DNA of 64,000 nt. Source: CBDDLD01 sp965230605. GTDB lineage: Bacteria; Bacteroidota; Bacteroidia; Flavobacteriales; Flavobacteriaceae. Positions 25,393-34,883 of this stretch are shown here, piece after piece. The position numbers and the translations under genes were made by a program. The stretch is from the NCBI GenBank assembly GCA_965230605.1, contig CBDDLD010000004.1, forward strand, positions 682,001 through 746,000, read 5' to 3'. Under the pieces are notes generated by a model. It was not told the DNA's origin. It was given only the letters and a program-made list of their open reading frames with translations, and did no database searches. Position 1 is the stretch's first letter. Each line of letters opens with the position of its first letter.

Positions 25393-27024
25393 TTACATCA
25401 TACCTGGCATACCACCACCCATTGGAGGCATAGCAGCCGGTGCTTCTTCTTTAATATCTACTAAAGCACACTCAGTAGTTAAGATCATTCCGGCAACAGA
25501 AGCTGCATTTTCTAATGCAATACGTGTTACTTTTTTAGGGTCAATAATACCCGCTTTAAGCATATCTACATAAGCTTCAGATTTCGCATCGTAACCAAAA
25601 TCTTTTTTACCTTCTAGAACTTTATTGATAACTACAGAACCTTCACCTCCAGCATTCTCAACAATTGTACGTAAAGGAGATTCAATGGCTTTATTCACGA
25701 TTTGAACTCCGGTAGTCTCATCTAAGTTCTCTGTTGTGATTTTTTCTAATTGTTTCTTAGCACGAACTAGAGCAACACCACCACCGGCAACAATACCTTC
25801 TTCAACAGCAGCTCTCGTAGCGTGAAGTGCATCATCAACACGATCTTTCTTTTCTTTCATTTCTACTTCAGAAGCAGCACCTACATATAATACAGCAACA
25901 CCTCCAGCTAATTTAGCTAAGCGCTCTTGTAGTTTCTCTTTATCGTAATCTGAAGTTGTTGTTTCTATCTGAGCTTTGATCTGGTTAACTCTGGCTTTAA
26001 TATCAGTAGCTTTCCCTGAACCATTTACTATAGTCGTGTTGTCTTTGTCTATAGTTACTGTTTCAGCAGTACCTAACATTGAAAGATCAGCATTCTCTAA
26101 TGAGAATCCACGCTCTTCAGAGATCACTGTCCCGCCAGTAAGAATAGCTATATCCTCTAACATCGCTTTACGTCTGTCACCAAAACCAGGTGCCTTAACT
26201 GCAGCGATCTTTAAACCACCACGTAACTTGTTTACCACAAGTGTTGCTAATGCTTGACCTTCTACATCTTCAGCAATGATTAATAATGGACGGCCAGACT
26301 GAGCTACAGGTTCTAATATAGGTAAGATTTCCTGTAGATTGGAGATCTTCTTATCGAATAATAAGATATAAGGATTCTCTAGATCAGCGATCATCTTATC
26401 AGCATCTGTTACAAAGTAGGGCGATAAGTATCCACGGTCAAACTGCATCCCTTCAACAACATCTACATAAGTATCTGTTCCTTTAGCTTCCTCTACAGTG
26501 ATCACACCTTCTTTTCCAACTTTACCAAAAGCTTCAGCGATAAGCTCTCCAATAGTATCGTCATTATTAGCAGAGATAGATGCTACTTGCTTTATTTTTT
26601 CTGAAGAGTTACCCACTTTCTTAGCTTGCTTTTCTAGCTCTTCAGTAATGACAACTACAGCTTTGTCGATACCACGTTTTAAATCCATTGGATTGGCACC
26701 TGCTGCCACGTTCTTAAGACCTTCCTTAACAATAGCTTGTGCTAATACAGTAGCTGTTGTAGTACCATCACCGGCAAGATCATTCGTTTTAGAGGCCACT
26801 TCTTTTACCATTTGAGCACCCATATTCTCAATCTCATCTTCAAGCTCTACTTCTTTAGCCACAGAGACACCATCTTTAGTCACCTGAGGTGCTCCAAAAG
26901 ATTTGCTAATAATAACATTACGACCTTTAGGTCCTAAAGTTACTTTTACTGCATTTGCTAATGCATCTACACCACGTTTTAATCCGTCACGTGCTTCTAT
27001 ATCAAATTTTATGTCTTTTGCCAT
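25393..27024 (-). CDS. groEL: Chaperonin GroEL (60 kDa)
   Basis: A 543-residue group I chaperonin subunit. The ATP-binding signature GPKGRNVIISKSFGAPQVTKDG, the catalytic GDGTTTATVLA, and the GGGMPGMM tail are all present. It forms the tetradecameric folding chamber with GroES, whose gene lies 25 nt upstream. Single full-length copy with strong, conserved codon use. Confidence 0.98.
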   Translation of the reverse strand: MAKDIKFDIEARDGLKRGVDALANAVKVTLGPKGRNVIISKSFGAPQVTKDGVSVAKEVELEDEIENMGAQMVKEVASKTNDLAGDGTTTATVLAQAIVKEGLKNVAAGANPMDLKRGIDKAVVVITEELEKQAKKVGNSSEKIKQVASISANNDDTIGELIAEAFGKVGKEGVITVEEAKGTDTYVDVVEGMQFDRGYLSPYFVTDADKMIADLENPYILLFDKKISNLQEILPILEPVAQSGRPLLIIAEDVEGQALATLVVNKLRGGLKIAAVKAPGFGDRRKAMLEDIAILTGGTVISEERGFSLENADLSMLGTAETVTIDKDNTTIVNGSGKATDIKARVNQIKAQIETTTSDYDKEKLQERLAKLAGGVAVLYVGAASEVEMKEKKDRVDDALHATRAAVEEGIVAGGGVALVRAKKQLEKITTENLDETTGVQIVNKAIESPLRTIVENAGGEGSVVINKVLEGKKDFGYDAKSEAYVDMLKAGIIDPKKVTRIALENAASVAGMILTTECALVDIKEEAPAAMPPMGGGMPGMM

Positions 27025-27049
27025 TTTTTGTTAGTTTTTAAATAGTTGA

Positions 27050-27325
27050 TTAAACAATTGCTAGAATGTCACTCTCACGCATCATAAGGTAATCTTTGCC
27101 TTCAAGTTTTAGTTCTGTTCCACCATATTTGCTATACAGCACAGTGTCTCCAACCTTTACAGTTAAAGGTTCGTCTTTTTTACCACCACCAACAGCAACA
27201 ACAATACCTTTTTGTGGTTTTTCTTTAGCATTATCTGGAATGATAATACCAGAAGCCGTTTTAGTTTCTGCTGCCATAGGTTCTATTAGAACACGATCTG
27301 CTAATGGTTTAATGTTTAAAGCCAT
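27050..27325 (-). CDS. groES: Co-chaperonin GroES
   Basis: A 91-residue lid of the GroEL chamber. It begins IKPLADRVLIEP and has the mobile loop AAETKTASGIIIPDNAKEKP and the C-terminal GKDYLMMRESDILAIV. It is the first gene of groES-groEL, with its own promoter upstream. Confidence 0.98.
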   Translation of the reverse strand: MALNIKPLADRVLIEPMAAETKTASGIIIPDNAKEKPQKGIVVAVGGGKKDEPLTVKVGDTVLYSKYGGTELKLEGKDYLMMRESDILAIV

Positions 27326-27378
27326 TTGTTTTATGTTTTTGATTAATTATTTATTGTGTTAACGCTTTAGCGTTATTC

Positions 27379-27410
27379 GAAAATTATGCCAACTCAAATG
27401 GACTGACAAA
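27379..27410 (-). promoter_or_regulatory. Promoter of groES-groEL
   Basis: On the minus strand TTTG (27407-27410) is followed after 20 nt by TAATTTTC (27379-27386), one base off the -7 consensus TAnnTTTG. In the leader between this and the ATG lies a perfect 7-bp dyad TAACGCT / AGCGTTA (27360-27366 / 27369-27375) that could be an operator or RNA hairpin. ACTGA / TCAGT half-sites at 27402-27418 overlap the -33 region. Confidence 0.45.
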
Positions 27411-27422
27411 CTTTCAGTAAAC

Positions 27423-27454
27423 AAAAAAGTCAACCTTAATAAGTTGACTTTTTT
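27423..27454 (-). terminator. Terminator of the miaB-secG unit
   Basis: Perfect 12-bp inverted repeat AAAAAAGTCAAC (27423-27434) / GTTGACTTTTTT (27443-27454) with an 8-nt loop, located 22 nt past the secG stop. Confidence 0.9.
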
Positions 27455-27475
27455 TGTTATATCATATATTCATTA

Positions 27476-27817
27476 CTATGGTTGTATACCAGTTGAATCA
27501 TTTGATTGTGTTGGTGGGGTTGCTGGTTGAGAAGTTGTAGTCTCATCAGCATCTAAGGCTTTAGAATCTTGCACGCCACCGGCACCTTCAATAGTAATAT
27601 TTGACAATAGTATCAATGCAATTAAGACAGTGGCTAATACCCAAGTACTTTTATCTAAAAAGTCAGAGGTTTTCTTAACACCACCAAGTTGCTGAGTTCC
27701 ACTTCCACCAAAAGAAGACGATAAACCGCCACCTTTAGGATTTTGCACCATAATCACTACAACTAGTAAAAAAGCTACTACTACAATCAGCACTAAAAAT
27801 ATGGTAAACTTTGTCAT
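27476..27817 (-). CDS. secG: Preprotein translocase subunit SecG
   Basis: A 113-residue inner-membrane subunit of SecYEG. The first helix (about 4-24) is followed by the family motif MVQNPKGGGLSSSFGG, then a second helix (about 55-72) and an acidic, Thr/Ser/Pro-rich tail. It overlaps the preceding gene by 4 nt (ATGA) and is last in its operon. Confidence 0.95.
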   Translation of the reverse strand: MTKFTIFLVLIVVVAFLLVVVIMVQNPKGGGLSSSFGGSGTQQLGGVKKTSDFLDKSTWVLATVLIALILLSNITIEGAGGVQDSKALDADETTTSQPATPPTQSNDSTGIQP

Positions 27818-28734
27818 TGTTCTGAGTTATTATTTTCTTTTAATTCTTCTACTGCTTTAATTTGGTCTGCAAAGAAACTACTTTTTTCTGGATATTTCAA
27901 ACTTAATATCTTATAGGATTGTATGGCCTTACTATAGTTTTTTTGCTCTAGATAAATTCTTGCCAATGTTTCTGTCATTAGGCTTTCTTCCAAGCTAGGT
28001 TCATTGTTTACCAATTTAGGCTTTGGGGTTCCTAAGACTGGTTTTATTTTAGGGTTATCAGAAATGAATTTATCTATAAGATGCATCTTTTTGTCTAGTG
28101 GTAATTTAGGATCATCACTATCTTCACTTTGATCGTCTCTTTCTATAGGTTTGAAACTTGTGATTTTCAACCACTCGGAGAATGAGTGTGTTTCATTCTT
28201 ATCAAATTCTAGAGGTTTCCCTATGTTGAGCTGCGTTTCTGGTGTAATGTTGTCTACATCAATATCTATAATCGCATTTTCAATAGTGTCGGAAGTACTA
28301 ACAAGTTCTTCACTAACAATTACTTTTTGTTCAAATAGATCAGGATCCAATACGCCTTCGGTATCATTTATATGTTGTTTTAAAGCATCATCTATAGTAA
28401 CACTTTTGTTTACAGAGATGTCATTAACATCATTAACTGTAATATCTTTTATGTACAGTGAATTTTGCTTGATCTGCTTTGAGATTTCATTTTGATTAAA
28501 AACTTCTGAAGTGATATAATCGAATAGAATACTACGGTCCGCAGTGTAAGCTGCTGTTACTTTGAGTGCATTATTATATTTGAAACTTTCTTTATTTTTA
28601 AGACCTTTAAGGTAAAGTGCACGTGCAGGCTGAAAATAAGGATGCTCATTAATAACATTCCTTATAGAATCCGTCTGCTCAGAAGTGATAGCTTCTGGGT
28701 GCTGTAGTAAATATGTAAGGTCTTGTAATTGCAT
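27814..28734 (-). CDS. TPR-like protein of the lptE-secG cluster
   Basis: About 306 residues from ATG 28734, which sits 2 nt after the lptE stop. The N-terminal helical region is MQLQDLTYLLQHPEAITSEQ, with a PYFQPARALYLKGLK motif. The middle (about 110-230) is acidic and low in complexity. A C-terminal TPR-like pair (TLARIYLEQKNYSKAIQSYK, then a second helix pair) follows. No signal peptide, so probably cytoplasmic. The family is conserved at this place in flavobacterial genomes, as I recall; function unknown. Confidence 0.75.
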   Translation of the reverse strand: MQLQDLTYLLQHPEAITSEQTDSIRNVINEHPYFQPARALYLKGLKNKESFKYNNALKVTAAYTADRSILFDYITSEVFNQNEISKQIKQNSLYIKDITVNDVNDISVNKSVTIDDALKQHINDTEGVLDPDLFEQKVIVSEELVSTSDTIENAIIDIDVDNITPETQLNIGKPLEFDKNETHSFSEWLKITSFKPIERDDQSEDSDDPKLPLDKKMHLIDKFISDNPKIKPVLGTPKPKLVNNEPSLEESLMTETLARIYLEQKNYSKAIQSYKILSLKYPEKSSFFADQIKAVEELKENNNSEQ

Positions 28735-28736
28735 AA

Positions 28737-29240
28737 TTACCAATTGGCTAATGACGCATTAAAAATATCTTGTGTTAGGCGTTCAAAAATCTCCTCGAGG
28801 GCTGTATCCTTTTGGGCACCTACTAGTTGTGCTGCACCTTCATAATCAAAAAAGAATGAAAAGCGTTGTTCAAAATCTTTTTCTTCTTCTAAGGTATTAA
28901 AATACCTAACATTAACTGAAACGGTCAACCGGTTTTGTGCAGCCGTATTATTTGCAGTTGCCGTCATTGGTGAAATACGATACTCAATAATCTCACCTTC
29001 GTATATGAGATCTCCACCATTAGTCACTAAAGAAAGATTGGTCTGGTTTTGAATAAGATCTTGCAATGCATTGGTAAAATCAATATCTAACCCCGGCTCA
29101 ACAAGAGGAGCATTGTTTTGAAAAAAGTTGACTTGAAAGGTTTCTGCATTACCTGTATCTGCTCCGGTGAAGGAGTAGATGCCACAACTTATGAGCAATA
29201 ACGTTACTGATAATATACTTATATATTTAACAAATCTCAT
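28737..29240 (-). CDS. lptE: LPS-assembly lipoprotein LptE
   Basis: A 167-residue lipoprotein with a signal sequence and lipobox LLISCG, then the Bacteroidetes LptE pattern CGIYSFTGA. It should plug the LptD barrel and help insert LPS in the outer membrane. Next to it, on the upstream side, is a 65-residue protein whose stop abuts this ATG. The assignment rests on the N-terminal motif, size and the cluster order. Confidence 0.88.
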   Translation of the reverse strand: MRFVKYISILSVTLLLISCGIYSFTGADTGNAETFQVNFFQNNAPLVEPGLDIDFTNALQDLIQNQTNLSLVTNGGDLIYEGEIIEYRISPMTATANNTAAQNRLTVSVNVRYFNTLEEEKDFEQRFSFFFDYEGAAQLVGAQKDTALEEIFERLTQDIFNASLANW

Positions 29241-29438
29241 TTAGTACGAATTTGGACGTTTCATTGTTATAAACGCATAGATATAACCCGCATTGTCTGC
29301 TACGTCAAAATCTACATTAATAAGACGATAGCCCTGATAGTGTTTTTCATTAATAAATTCTTCAGCTTCTTTTCTGATAGCTTCAGAACTGTTACGACTA
29401 AAGCTTTTACGTATTCTAAAAATTTCTACCGCTTTCAT
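29241..29438 (-). CDS. Small conserved-looking protein, unknown function
   Basis: A 65-residue basic protein (MKAVEIFRIRKSF at the N-terminus, then a helix SSEAIRKEAEEFINEKHYQG and a beta-rich end). It fills the gap between the sigma-54 activator (3 nt) and lptE (0 nt) exactly, on the same strand, which supports it being translated. No signal or membrane segment. Function not recognised. Confidence 0.55.
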   Translation of the reverse strand: MKAVEIFRIRKSFSRNSSEAIRKEAEEFINEKHYQGYRLINVDFDVADNAGYIYAFITMKRPNSY

Positions 29439-29441
29439 AGT

Positions 29442-30707
29442 TTACAGATCGTATTGTTTAATTTTTCTATATAAGGTGCGTTCACTAATCCCTAACTCCG
29501 CAGCTGCTAATTTACGCTTTCCGTTGTGACGTTCCAGAGATTTTTTAATCAATTCTAGTTCTTTATCGTGTAGTGATAGTGTCTCTTCTTCTTCAATCTC
29601 CTCAGCAAAATGATATTTGTCAGATACATCTTCAATAATTTCAGGCTCAGCTGTAGTAGAATGTTGAGGTATAGATAAAACTTCTAGGTCTTCAGAAGGA
29701 GAATCATAATCTTTATCTTCATTACCGTAGATCTTTTGTATAAGCCCCTCATTGTCTTTTTGAACTTCAGAAACGTTACCACCCTTCATAAGTTCCATGG
29801 TTAATTTTTTAAGGTCATTAAGGTCACTTTTCATATCAAAAAGGACCTTGTACAAGATTTCTCTTTCGGTACTAAAGTCACTTTCAGACTTGGAATCATT
29901 GACAACAGCCGGAAGGTTGCTCCCTGTATTTGGTAAATAGCTTTGAAGGGTTCCAGAATTAATGGTTCTATTATGTTCTAAAACGGATACTTGTTCTGCA
30001 ACATTACGCAATTGCCTGATATTACCATTCCAACGATGTTTCAATAATAATTGAATAGCATCTTCGGTAAGCTTTACCGTAGGCATCTTATATTTTAACG
30101 CAAAGTCACTGGCAAATTTTCTGAACAATAAGTGAATATCATCCTTACGCTCTCTTAATGCCGGAAGATGAATTTCTATAGTGCTTAATCTGTAGTAAAG
30201 ATCTTCTCTAAACTTTTCCTTTTTTATAGCTTCAAACATATTTACATTGGTTGCTGCTACAATTCGGACATCAGTTTTCTGTACTTTACTAGACCCTACT
30301 TTTATAAACTCGCCATTCTCTAAAACACGAAGTAAGCGTACTTGGGTGGTAAGTGGGAGTTCTCCAACTTCATCGAGAAAGATAGTACCGCCATCTGCCA
30401 CTTCAAAATATCCGGAGCGGGTTTGCGTAGCGCCGGTAAAAGCACCTTTCTCATGACCAAAAAGCTCACTGTCTATAGTACCTTCAGGAATAGCTCCGCA
30501 GTTAACAGCAATATATTTGCCGTGCTTTCTGTGTGAAAGCTGATGAATGATTTTAGGAATACTTTCCTTACCAACACCGCTTTCTCCGGTTACCAATACA
30601 GAGATATCTGTTGGTGCAACCTGAATGGCTTTTTCGATAGCACGATTAAGCTTAGCATCATTGCCAATGATACCGAAACGTTGTTTTATAGCTTGAATAG
30701 ATTCCAT
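29442..30707 (-). CDS. Sigma-54-dependent transcriptional activator
   Basis: A 421-residue bacterial enhancer-binding protein with no N-terminal receiver or sensor domain: it starts almost directly with the AAA+ domain. Walker A is GESGVGKE, the sigma-54-contacting loop is GAFTGA, Walker B is GGTIFLDEVGELP, and the arginine-finger region reads REDLYYRLSTIEIHLPALRER. A long charged linker leads to a C-terminal Fis-type helix-turn-helix (KLAAAELGISERTLYRKIKQYDL). It lies 3 nt downstream of miaB. Its targets are not visible here. Confidence 0.93.
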   Translation of the reverse strand: MESIQAIKQRFGIIGNDAKLNRAIEKAIQVAPTDISVLVTGESGVGKESIPKIIHQLSHRKHGKYIAVNCGAIPEGTIDSELFGHEKGAFTGATQTRSGYFEVADGGTIFLDEVGELPLTTQVRLLRVLENGEFIKVGSSKVQKTDVRIVAATNVNMFEAIKKEKFREDLYYRLSTIEIHLPALRERKDDIHLLFRKFASDFALKYKMPTVKLTEDAIQLLLKHRWNGNIRQLRNVAEQVSVLEHNRTINSGTLQSYLPNTGSNLPAVVNDSKSESDFSTEREILYKVLFDMKSDLNDLKKLTMELMKGGNVSEVQKDNEGLIQKIYGNEDKDYDSPSEDLEVLSIPQHSTTAEPEIIEDVSDKYHFAEEIEEEETLSLHDKELELIKKSLERHNGKRKLAAAELGISERTLYRKIKQYDL

Positions 30708-30710
30708 GTA

Positions 30711-32156
30711 TTAATTGTTTTCAGAATAACCTACAGCTTCACCTATAAGCGTTGTACTGGTGCAATCTGTAATCTTTACATTCACAAACTCACCAGGTTT
30801 GTAGCTTTCTTTTGGAAAAACAACCACAGTATTCTGTGTGTTTCGTCCTGCCCAATGCTGGTCCGATTTTTTCGAATCTTTTTCAATAAGTACTTCTTCA
30901 ATGTTACCCACATGCTTAAGCGTTCTATAATGACTGTGCTTTTGTTGTAATGCAATCACTTCGGCCAGACGACGCTTTTTAATATCTAAAGGAATATCAT
31001 CTTCCATCTTACGTGCTGCCATGGTTCCCGGACGCTCAGAATAGGCAAACATAAATCCGAAATCATATTTTACATATTCCATCAGACTTAATGTATCTTG
31101 ATGATCTTCTTCAGTTTCAGTTGGAAAACCGGTAATCATATCCTGACTGATAGCACAATCTGGTATAATACGTTTAATACTATCTATAAGTTCAAAGTAC
31201 TCTTCTCTTGTGTGTTGACGATTCATTTCTTTAAGAATACGATTGCTTCCACTTTGTACCGGGAGATGAATATATTTGCAGATGTTATCGTGCTTAGACA
31301 TCACCTCTATAACATCTAATGTCATATCCTGAGGGTTCGACGTAGAAAAACGGAAGCGCATCTTAGGTTGCGCTTTAGCACAAAGCTCTAATAAATTAGC
31401 AAAGTTAACGGCAGTAGCTTTTTGAATATCAGAAGCTTTCTCGAAATCTTTTTTAAGACCACCACCATACCATAAATAGCTATCAACATTTTGCCCAAGA
31501 AGCGTCACTTCTTTAAACCCTTTGTCCCATAGTTCATTAACCTCTTGAATAATACTTTGCGGTTCTCTACTGCGTTCTCTTCCTCTCGTAAAAGGAACCA
31601 CACAAAAGGTGCACATGTTGTCACAACCTCTGGTGATAGATACAAATGCAGTAACTCCATTGCTATTCAATCTCACAGGAGAGATATCGCCATAGGTTTC
31701 TTCTTTAGAAAGAATAACGTTTACAGCATTTCGCCCTTCGTCGACTTCGGCAACTAAATTTGGAAGGTCTTTGTAAGCATCTGGTCCAACAACCAGATCT
31801 ACCATTTTTTCCTCTTCTAAAAATTTACTTTTCAAACGCTCGGCCATACATCCTAAAACACCGATCTTCATTTTAGGATTAATCTTCTTTACAGCATTAT
31901 ATTTTTCTAAACGTTTTCGTACAGTCTGTTCAGCCTTATCTCTAATAGAACATGTGTTAACCAACACTAAATCTGCTTCTTCTAGACTTTGTGTTGTGTT
32001 AAATCCTTCTTTAGACAATATGGAAGCAACAATTTCGCTATCACTAAAATTCATTTGGCAACCATAACTCTCTATGAAAAGTTTTCGTTGATTACCGTCC
32101 TTAGCTTCCAAGATGAGGCTTTCACCTTGTTTATTTTCGTCTATAATTTTTTCCAT
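30711..32156 (-). CDS. miaB: tRNA-2-methylthio-N6-dimethylallyladenosine synthase
   Basis: A 481-residue radical-SAM methylthiotransferase that modifies A37 of tRNAs reading UNN codons. The N-terminal UPF0004 domain has three cluster cysteines (ESYGCQMN, NTCSIRDKAEQ, GCMAERL). The radical SAM motif RGCDNMCTFCVVP is followed by a C-terminal TRAM domain. First gene of a six-gene run reaching secG, with its own promoter just upstream. Confidence 0.97.
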   Translation of the reverse strand: MEKIIDENKQGESLILEAKDGNQRKLFIESYGCQMNFSDSEIVASILSKEGFNTTQSLEEADLVLVNTCSIRDKAEQTVRKRLEKYNAVKKINPKMKIGVLGCMAERLKSKFLEEEKMVDLVVGPDAYKDLPNLVAEVDEGRNAVNVILSKEETYGDISPVRLNSNGVTAFVSITRGCDNMCTFCVVPFTRGRERSREPQSIIQEVNELWDKGFKEVTLLGQNVDSYLWYGGGLKKDFEKASDIQKATAVNFANLLELCAKAQPKMRFRFSTSNPQDMTLDVIEVMSKHDNICKYIHLPVQSGSNRILKEMNRQHTREEYFELIDSIKRIIPDCAISQDMITGFPTETEEDHQDTLSLMEYVKYDFGFMFAYSERPGTMAARKMEDDIPLDIKKRRLAEVIALQQKHSHYRTLKHVGNIEEVLIEKDSKKSDQHWAGRNTQNTVVVFPKESYKPGEFVNVKITDCTSTTLIGEAVGYSENN

Positions 32157-32191
32157 CTAATTGTATAGGTTCAGTAAGCTCAATAAACATG

Positions 32192-32224
32192 CAAAGATAG
32201 TAATTATTTGCAGTTTATGACAAA
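32192..32224 (-). promoter_or_regulatory. Promoter of the miaB-secG unit
   Basis: On the minus strand TTTG (32221-32224) and TATCTTTG (32192-32199) are separated by 21 nt. This is the best match in the window to the Bacteroidetes -33/-7 promoter. Transcription would start near 32185. Confidence 0.7.
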
Positions 32225-32334
32225 GTGGCAGTGTGTTTCGCCATATTTATATAGGGTTAATTTTCTGATTTTATGTTTGGTCTTTTAAAGGTTAAAATGA
32301 TGTTATTTCTTTTTCGATTTTCCTCTAAATTAGG

Positions 32335-32362
32335 TTTGTAATTTTTTTTTCGCATACATTTG
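32335..32362 (+). promoter_or_regulatory. Promoter of topA
   Basis: TTTG (32335-32338) and TACATTTG (32355-32362, TAnnTTTG) with a 16-nt spacer, a little short. Start near 32369, only about 13 nt before the topA ATG. Confidence 0.55.
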
Positions 32363-32381
32363 TAGCCTTAAAAAATGAAAA

Positions 32382-34880
32382 ATGCCGAAGAATTTAGTCA
32401 TTGTTGAGTCACCTGCAAAAGCAAAAACCATAGAGAAGTTTCTTGGTAAAGACTTTAAAGTTGCTTCTAGTTTTGGCCACATTGCAGACTTGCCTTCTAA
32501 GGAATTAGGTGTTGATGTTGAAGGAGATTTTAAACCTAAATATCAAATATCTAAGGATAAGAAAGATGTTGTAAAGAAGTTAAAAGAATTAGCCAAGCAA
32601 GCAGAAATTGTATGGTTGGCTAGTGATGAAGATAGAGAAGGAGAGGCTATTGCCTGGCATTTGGCAGAGACTTTAGGTTTAGATAAAGAAAAGACTAAGC
32701 GTATTGTTTTTCATGAGATTACTAAAAGTGCCATTCAAAAGGCTATAAACAATCCAAGAGGTATCGATTACAATCTTGTAGATGCACAACAGGCAAGACG
32801 TGTTTTAGATCGTATTGTGGGTTATGAGTTATCTCCGGTATTATGGCGAAAAGTAAAAGGAGGTCTGTCGGCTGGCCGTGTACAATCGGTATCCGTTAGA
32901 CTTATTGTAGAACGTGAGAGAGAGATCGAAAGTTTTAATGCTGAAGCATCTTATAGAGTAGATGCAGAATTTGTTACAGATAAAGGGGCTACTTTCAAGG
33001 CAAAGCTTCCAAAGAATCTTATTACCAAAGAAGAAGCTGAAGCATTTTTAAATAAGAATGTAGGTGCTACGTATCAAGTAGCTAATCTTGAGAAAAAGCC
33101 GGTGAAGAAATCTCCGGCACCACCATTTACTACTTCTACATTACAACAAGAGGCAGCTAGAAAGCTTGGATTTTCTGTAAGTAGAACAATGAGTAATGCT
33201 CAACGTTTATATGAGGCAGGGTACATTACGTATATGAGAACGGATAGTGTCAATCTATCTAATGAAGCGCGTGAAGGTGCAGAAAATGAGATTATCACGG
33301 CGTATGGTTCAGAATATAGTAAGCCAAGAAATTATAAAGGAAAATCAAAAGGAGCGCAAGAAGCTCACGAAGCGATACGTCCAACAAATTTTGCTAATCA
33401 TACCGTTGCCGTAGAGCGTGACCAGTCTAGATTATATGAGTTAATATGGAAGCGAGCGATAGCTTCTCAGATGAGCGAAGCACAATTAGAGCGTACTAAT
33501 GTGAAGATCGATGTGAATTCTAATCAACCTGTAAGCCAACAATTTGTTGCTAATGGAGAGGTGATAACATTTGATGGATTCTTAAAAGTATACTTAGAAG
33601 GAACGGATAATGAAAATGAAGAGCAAGCCGGATTGTTACCAGAACTTCATGTGTCTGAAACCCTAGGTGCAAATTACATTACTGCGACGCAGCGTTTCAC
33701 AAGACCACCGGCACGCTTTACTGAAGCATCTTTAGTTAAGAAGTTAGAAGAGTTAGGTATAGGAAGGCCTTCCACATATGCACCGACAATATCTACTATT
33801 CAAAACAGAAATTATATAGAGAAGGGAACCGTTGATGGAACCGATAGAGCTTATGCGCAACTTACTTTAGCTGCAGGCTCGGTGAACGAAAAATCATTAA
33901 GTGAAAAAGTAGGTTCTGATAAAGGAAAGTTAGTGCCAACTGATATTGGAATGATCGTTACGGATTTTCTTGTTAATCATTTTGAAAACATACTGGACTA
34001 TAATTTTACTGCAAAAGTAGAAGAAGACTTTGATGACATTGCTGATGGTAAAGAAGACTGGCGAAGTATGATGAAAGATTTTTACAAAGACTTTCATCCG
34101 CAAGTTGAAGATGTTCAGGAAAATGCTGGGAGAGAATCTGGAGAACGTGTCCTTGGAGTTGACCCAAATTCTGGACGTCAGGTCAGTGTAAGGTTAGGAC
34201 GTTTTGGTCCTATGGTACAAATAGGCACCGTAGAAGATGAGGACAAACCTATGTTTGCTAGTCTATCACCGGATCAACAGTTAAGCTCTATTACATTTGA
34301 GGAAGCTATGGACCTCTTCAAACTCCCTAAAGCTTTAGGAGACTATAATGGTGAAAGCTTAGAAGTTAATAATGGTCGCTTTGGACCTTATGTACGCTAC
34401 GGTAAAAAGTTTGTGTCTATACCAAAAGGCGTAGATCCGTTAAGTGTAGAATTAGACGATGCCATCATGTATATTAAGGAGAAGGAAAAAGCTGATGCAC
34501 CTATATATATATATAAAGGTATGGATGTTACTAAAGGAAAAGGAAGATTTGGACCATTTATTAAATGGAACAGCCTCTTTATTAATGTCAATAAAAAATA
34601 CGATTGGGATAATTTATCTGAGGATGATATTGTAACTTTGATCGAAGAAAAGATTCAAAAAGAAAAAGATAAACTCGTTCACCATTGGGAAGAAGAAGGG
34701 ATTAAAGTTGAAAAAGCAAGATGGGGACGACACCATATTATTAAGGGGAAGCAGAAAGTAGAGTTGGCTAAAACAGTAGATGTGTCTGAAATGACCCTAA
34801 GTGAAGCGCAAGCCTTATTAGAAAAGAATGCGCCTAAAAAGAAAACTACAAAACGAAAAACTTCAGCAAAAAAGAAATAA
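32382..34880 (+). CDS. topA: DNA topoisomerase I
   Basis: An 832-residue type IA topoisomerase that relaxes negative supercoils. The TOPRIM domain is at the N-terminus (VIVESPAKAKTIEKFLG, then the metal site WLASDEDREGEAIAWHL). The catalytic Tyr lies in GYITYMRTDSVNLS near residue 285, and the arch and gate regions carry GRPSTYAPTI. The C-terminal repeats have the RFGPxVxxG pattern (three or more copies between about 600 and 740) in place of zinc fingers, ending in a Lys-rich tail. Full length. Confidence 0.97.
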   Translation: MPKNLVIVESPAKAKTIEKFLGKDFKVASSFGHIADLPSKELGVDVEGDFKPKYQISKDKKDVVKKLKELAKQAEIVWLASDEDREGEAIAWHLAETLGLDKEKTKRIVFHEITKSAIQKAINNPRGIDYNLVDAQQARRVLDRIVGYELSPVLWRKVKGGLSAGRVQSVSVRLIVEREREIESFNAEASYRVDAEFVTDKGATFKAKLPKNLITKEEAEAFLNKNVGATYQVANLEKKPVKKSPAPPFTTSTLQQEAARKLGFSVSRTMSNAQRLYEAGYITYMRTDSVNLSNEAREGAENEIITAYGSEYSKPRNYKGKSKGAQEAHEAIRPTNFANHTVAVERDQSRLYELIWKRAIASQMSEAQLERTNVKIDVNSNQPVSQQFVANGEVITFDGFLKVYLEGTDNENEEQAGLLPELHVSETLGANYITATQRFTRPPARFTEASLVKKLEELGIGRPSTYAPTISTIQNRNYIEKGTVDGTDRAYAQLTLAAGSVNEKSLSEKVGSDKGKLVPTDIGMIVTDFLVNHFENILDYNFTAKVEEDFDDIADGKEDWRSMMKDFYKDFHPQVEDVQENAGRESGERVLGVDPNSGRQVSVRLGRFGPMVQIGTVEDEDKPMFASLSPDQQLSSITFEEAMDLFKLPKALGDYNGESLEVNNGRFGPYVRYGKKFVSIPKGVDPLSVELDDAIMYIKEKEKADAPIYIYKGMDVTKGKGRFGPFIKWNSLFINVNKKYDWDNLSEDDIVTLIEEKIQKEKDKLVHHWEEEGIKVEKARWGRHHIIKGKQKVELAKTVDVSEMTLSEAQALLEKNAPKKKTTKRKTSAKKK

Positions 34881-34883
34881 CCC

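Noticed and set aside
27378..27392. TTGGCATAATTTTCG upstream of groES as a sigma-54 (-24/-12) promoter
   Set aside because: The -12 GC element is missing; a TTTG-N20-TAATTTTC housekeeping-type promoter explains the same bases better.
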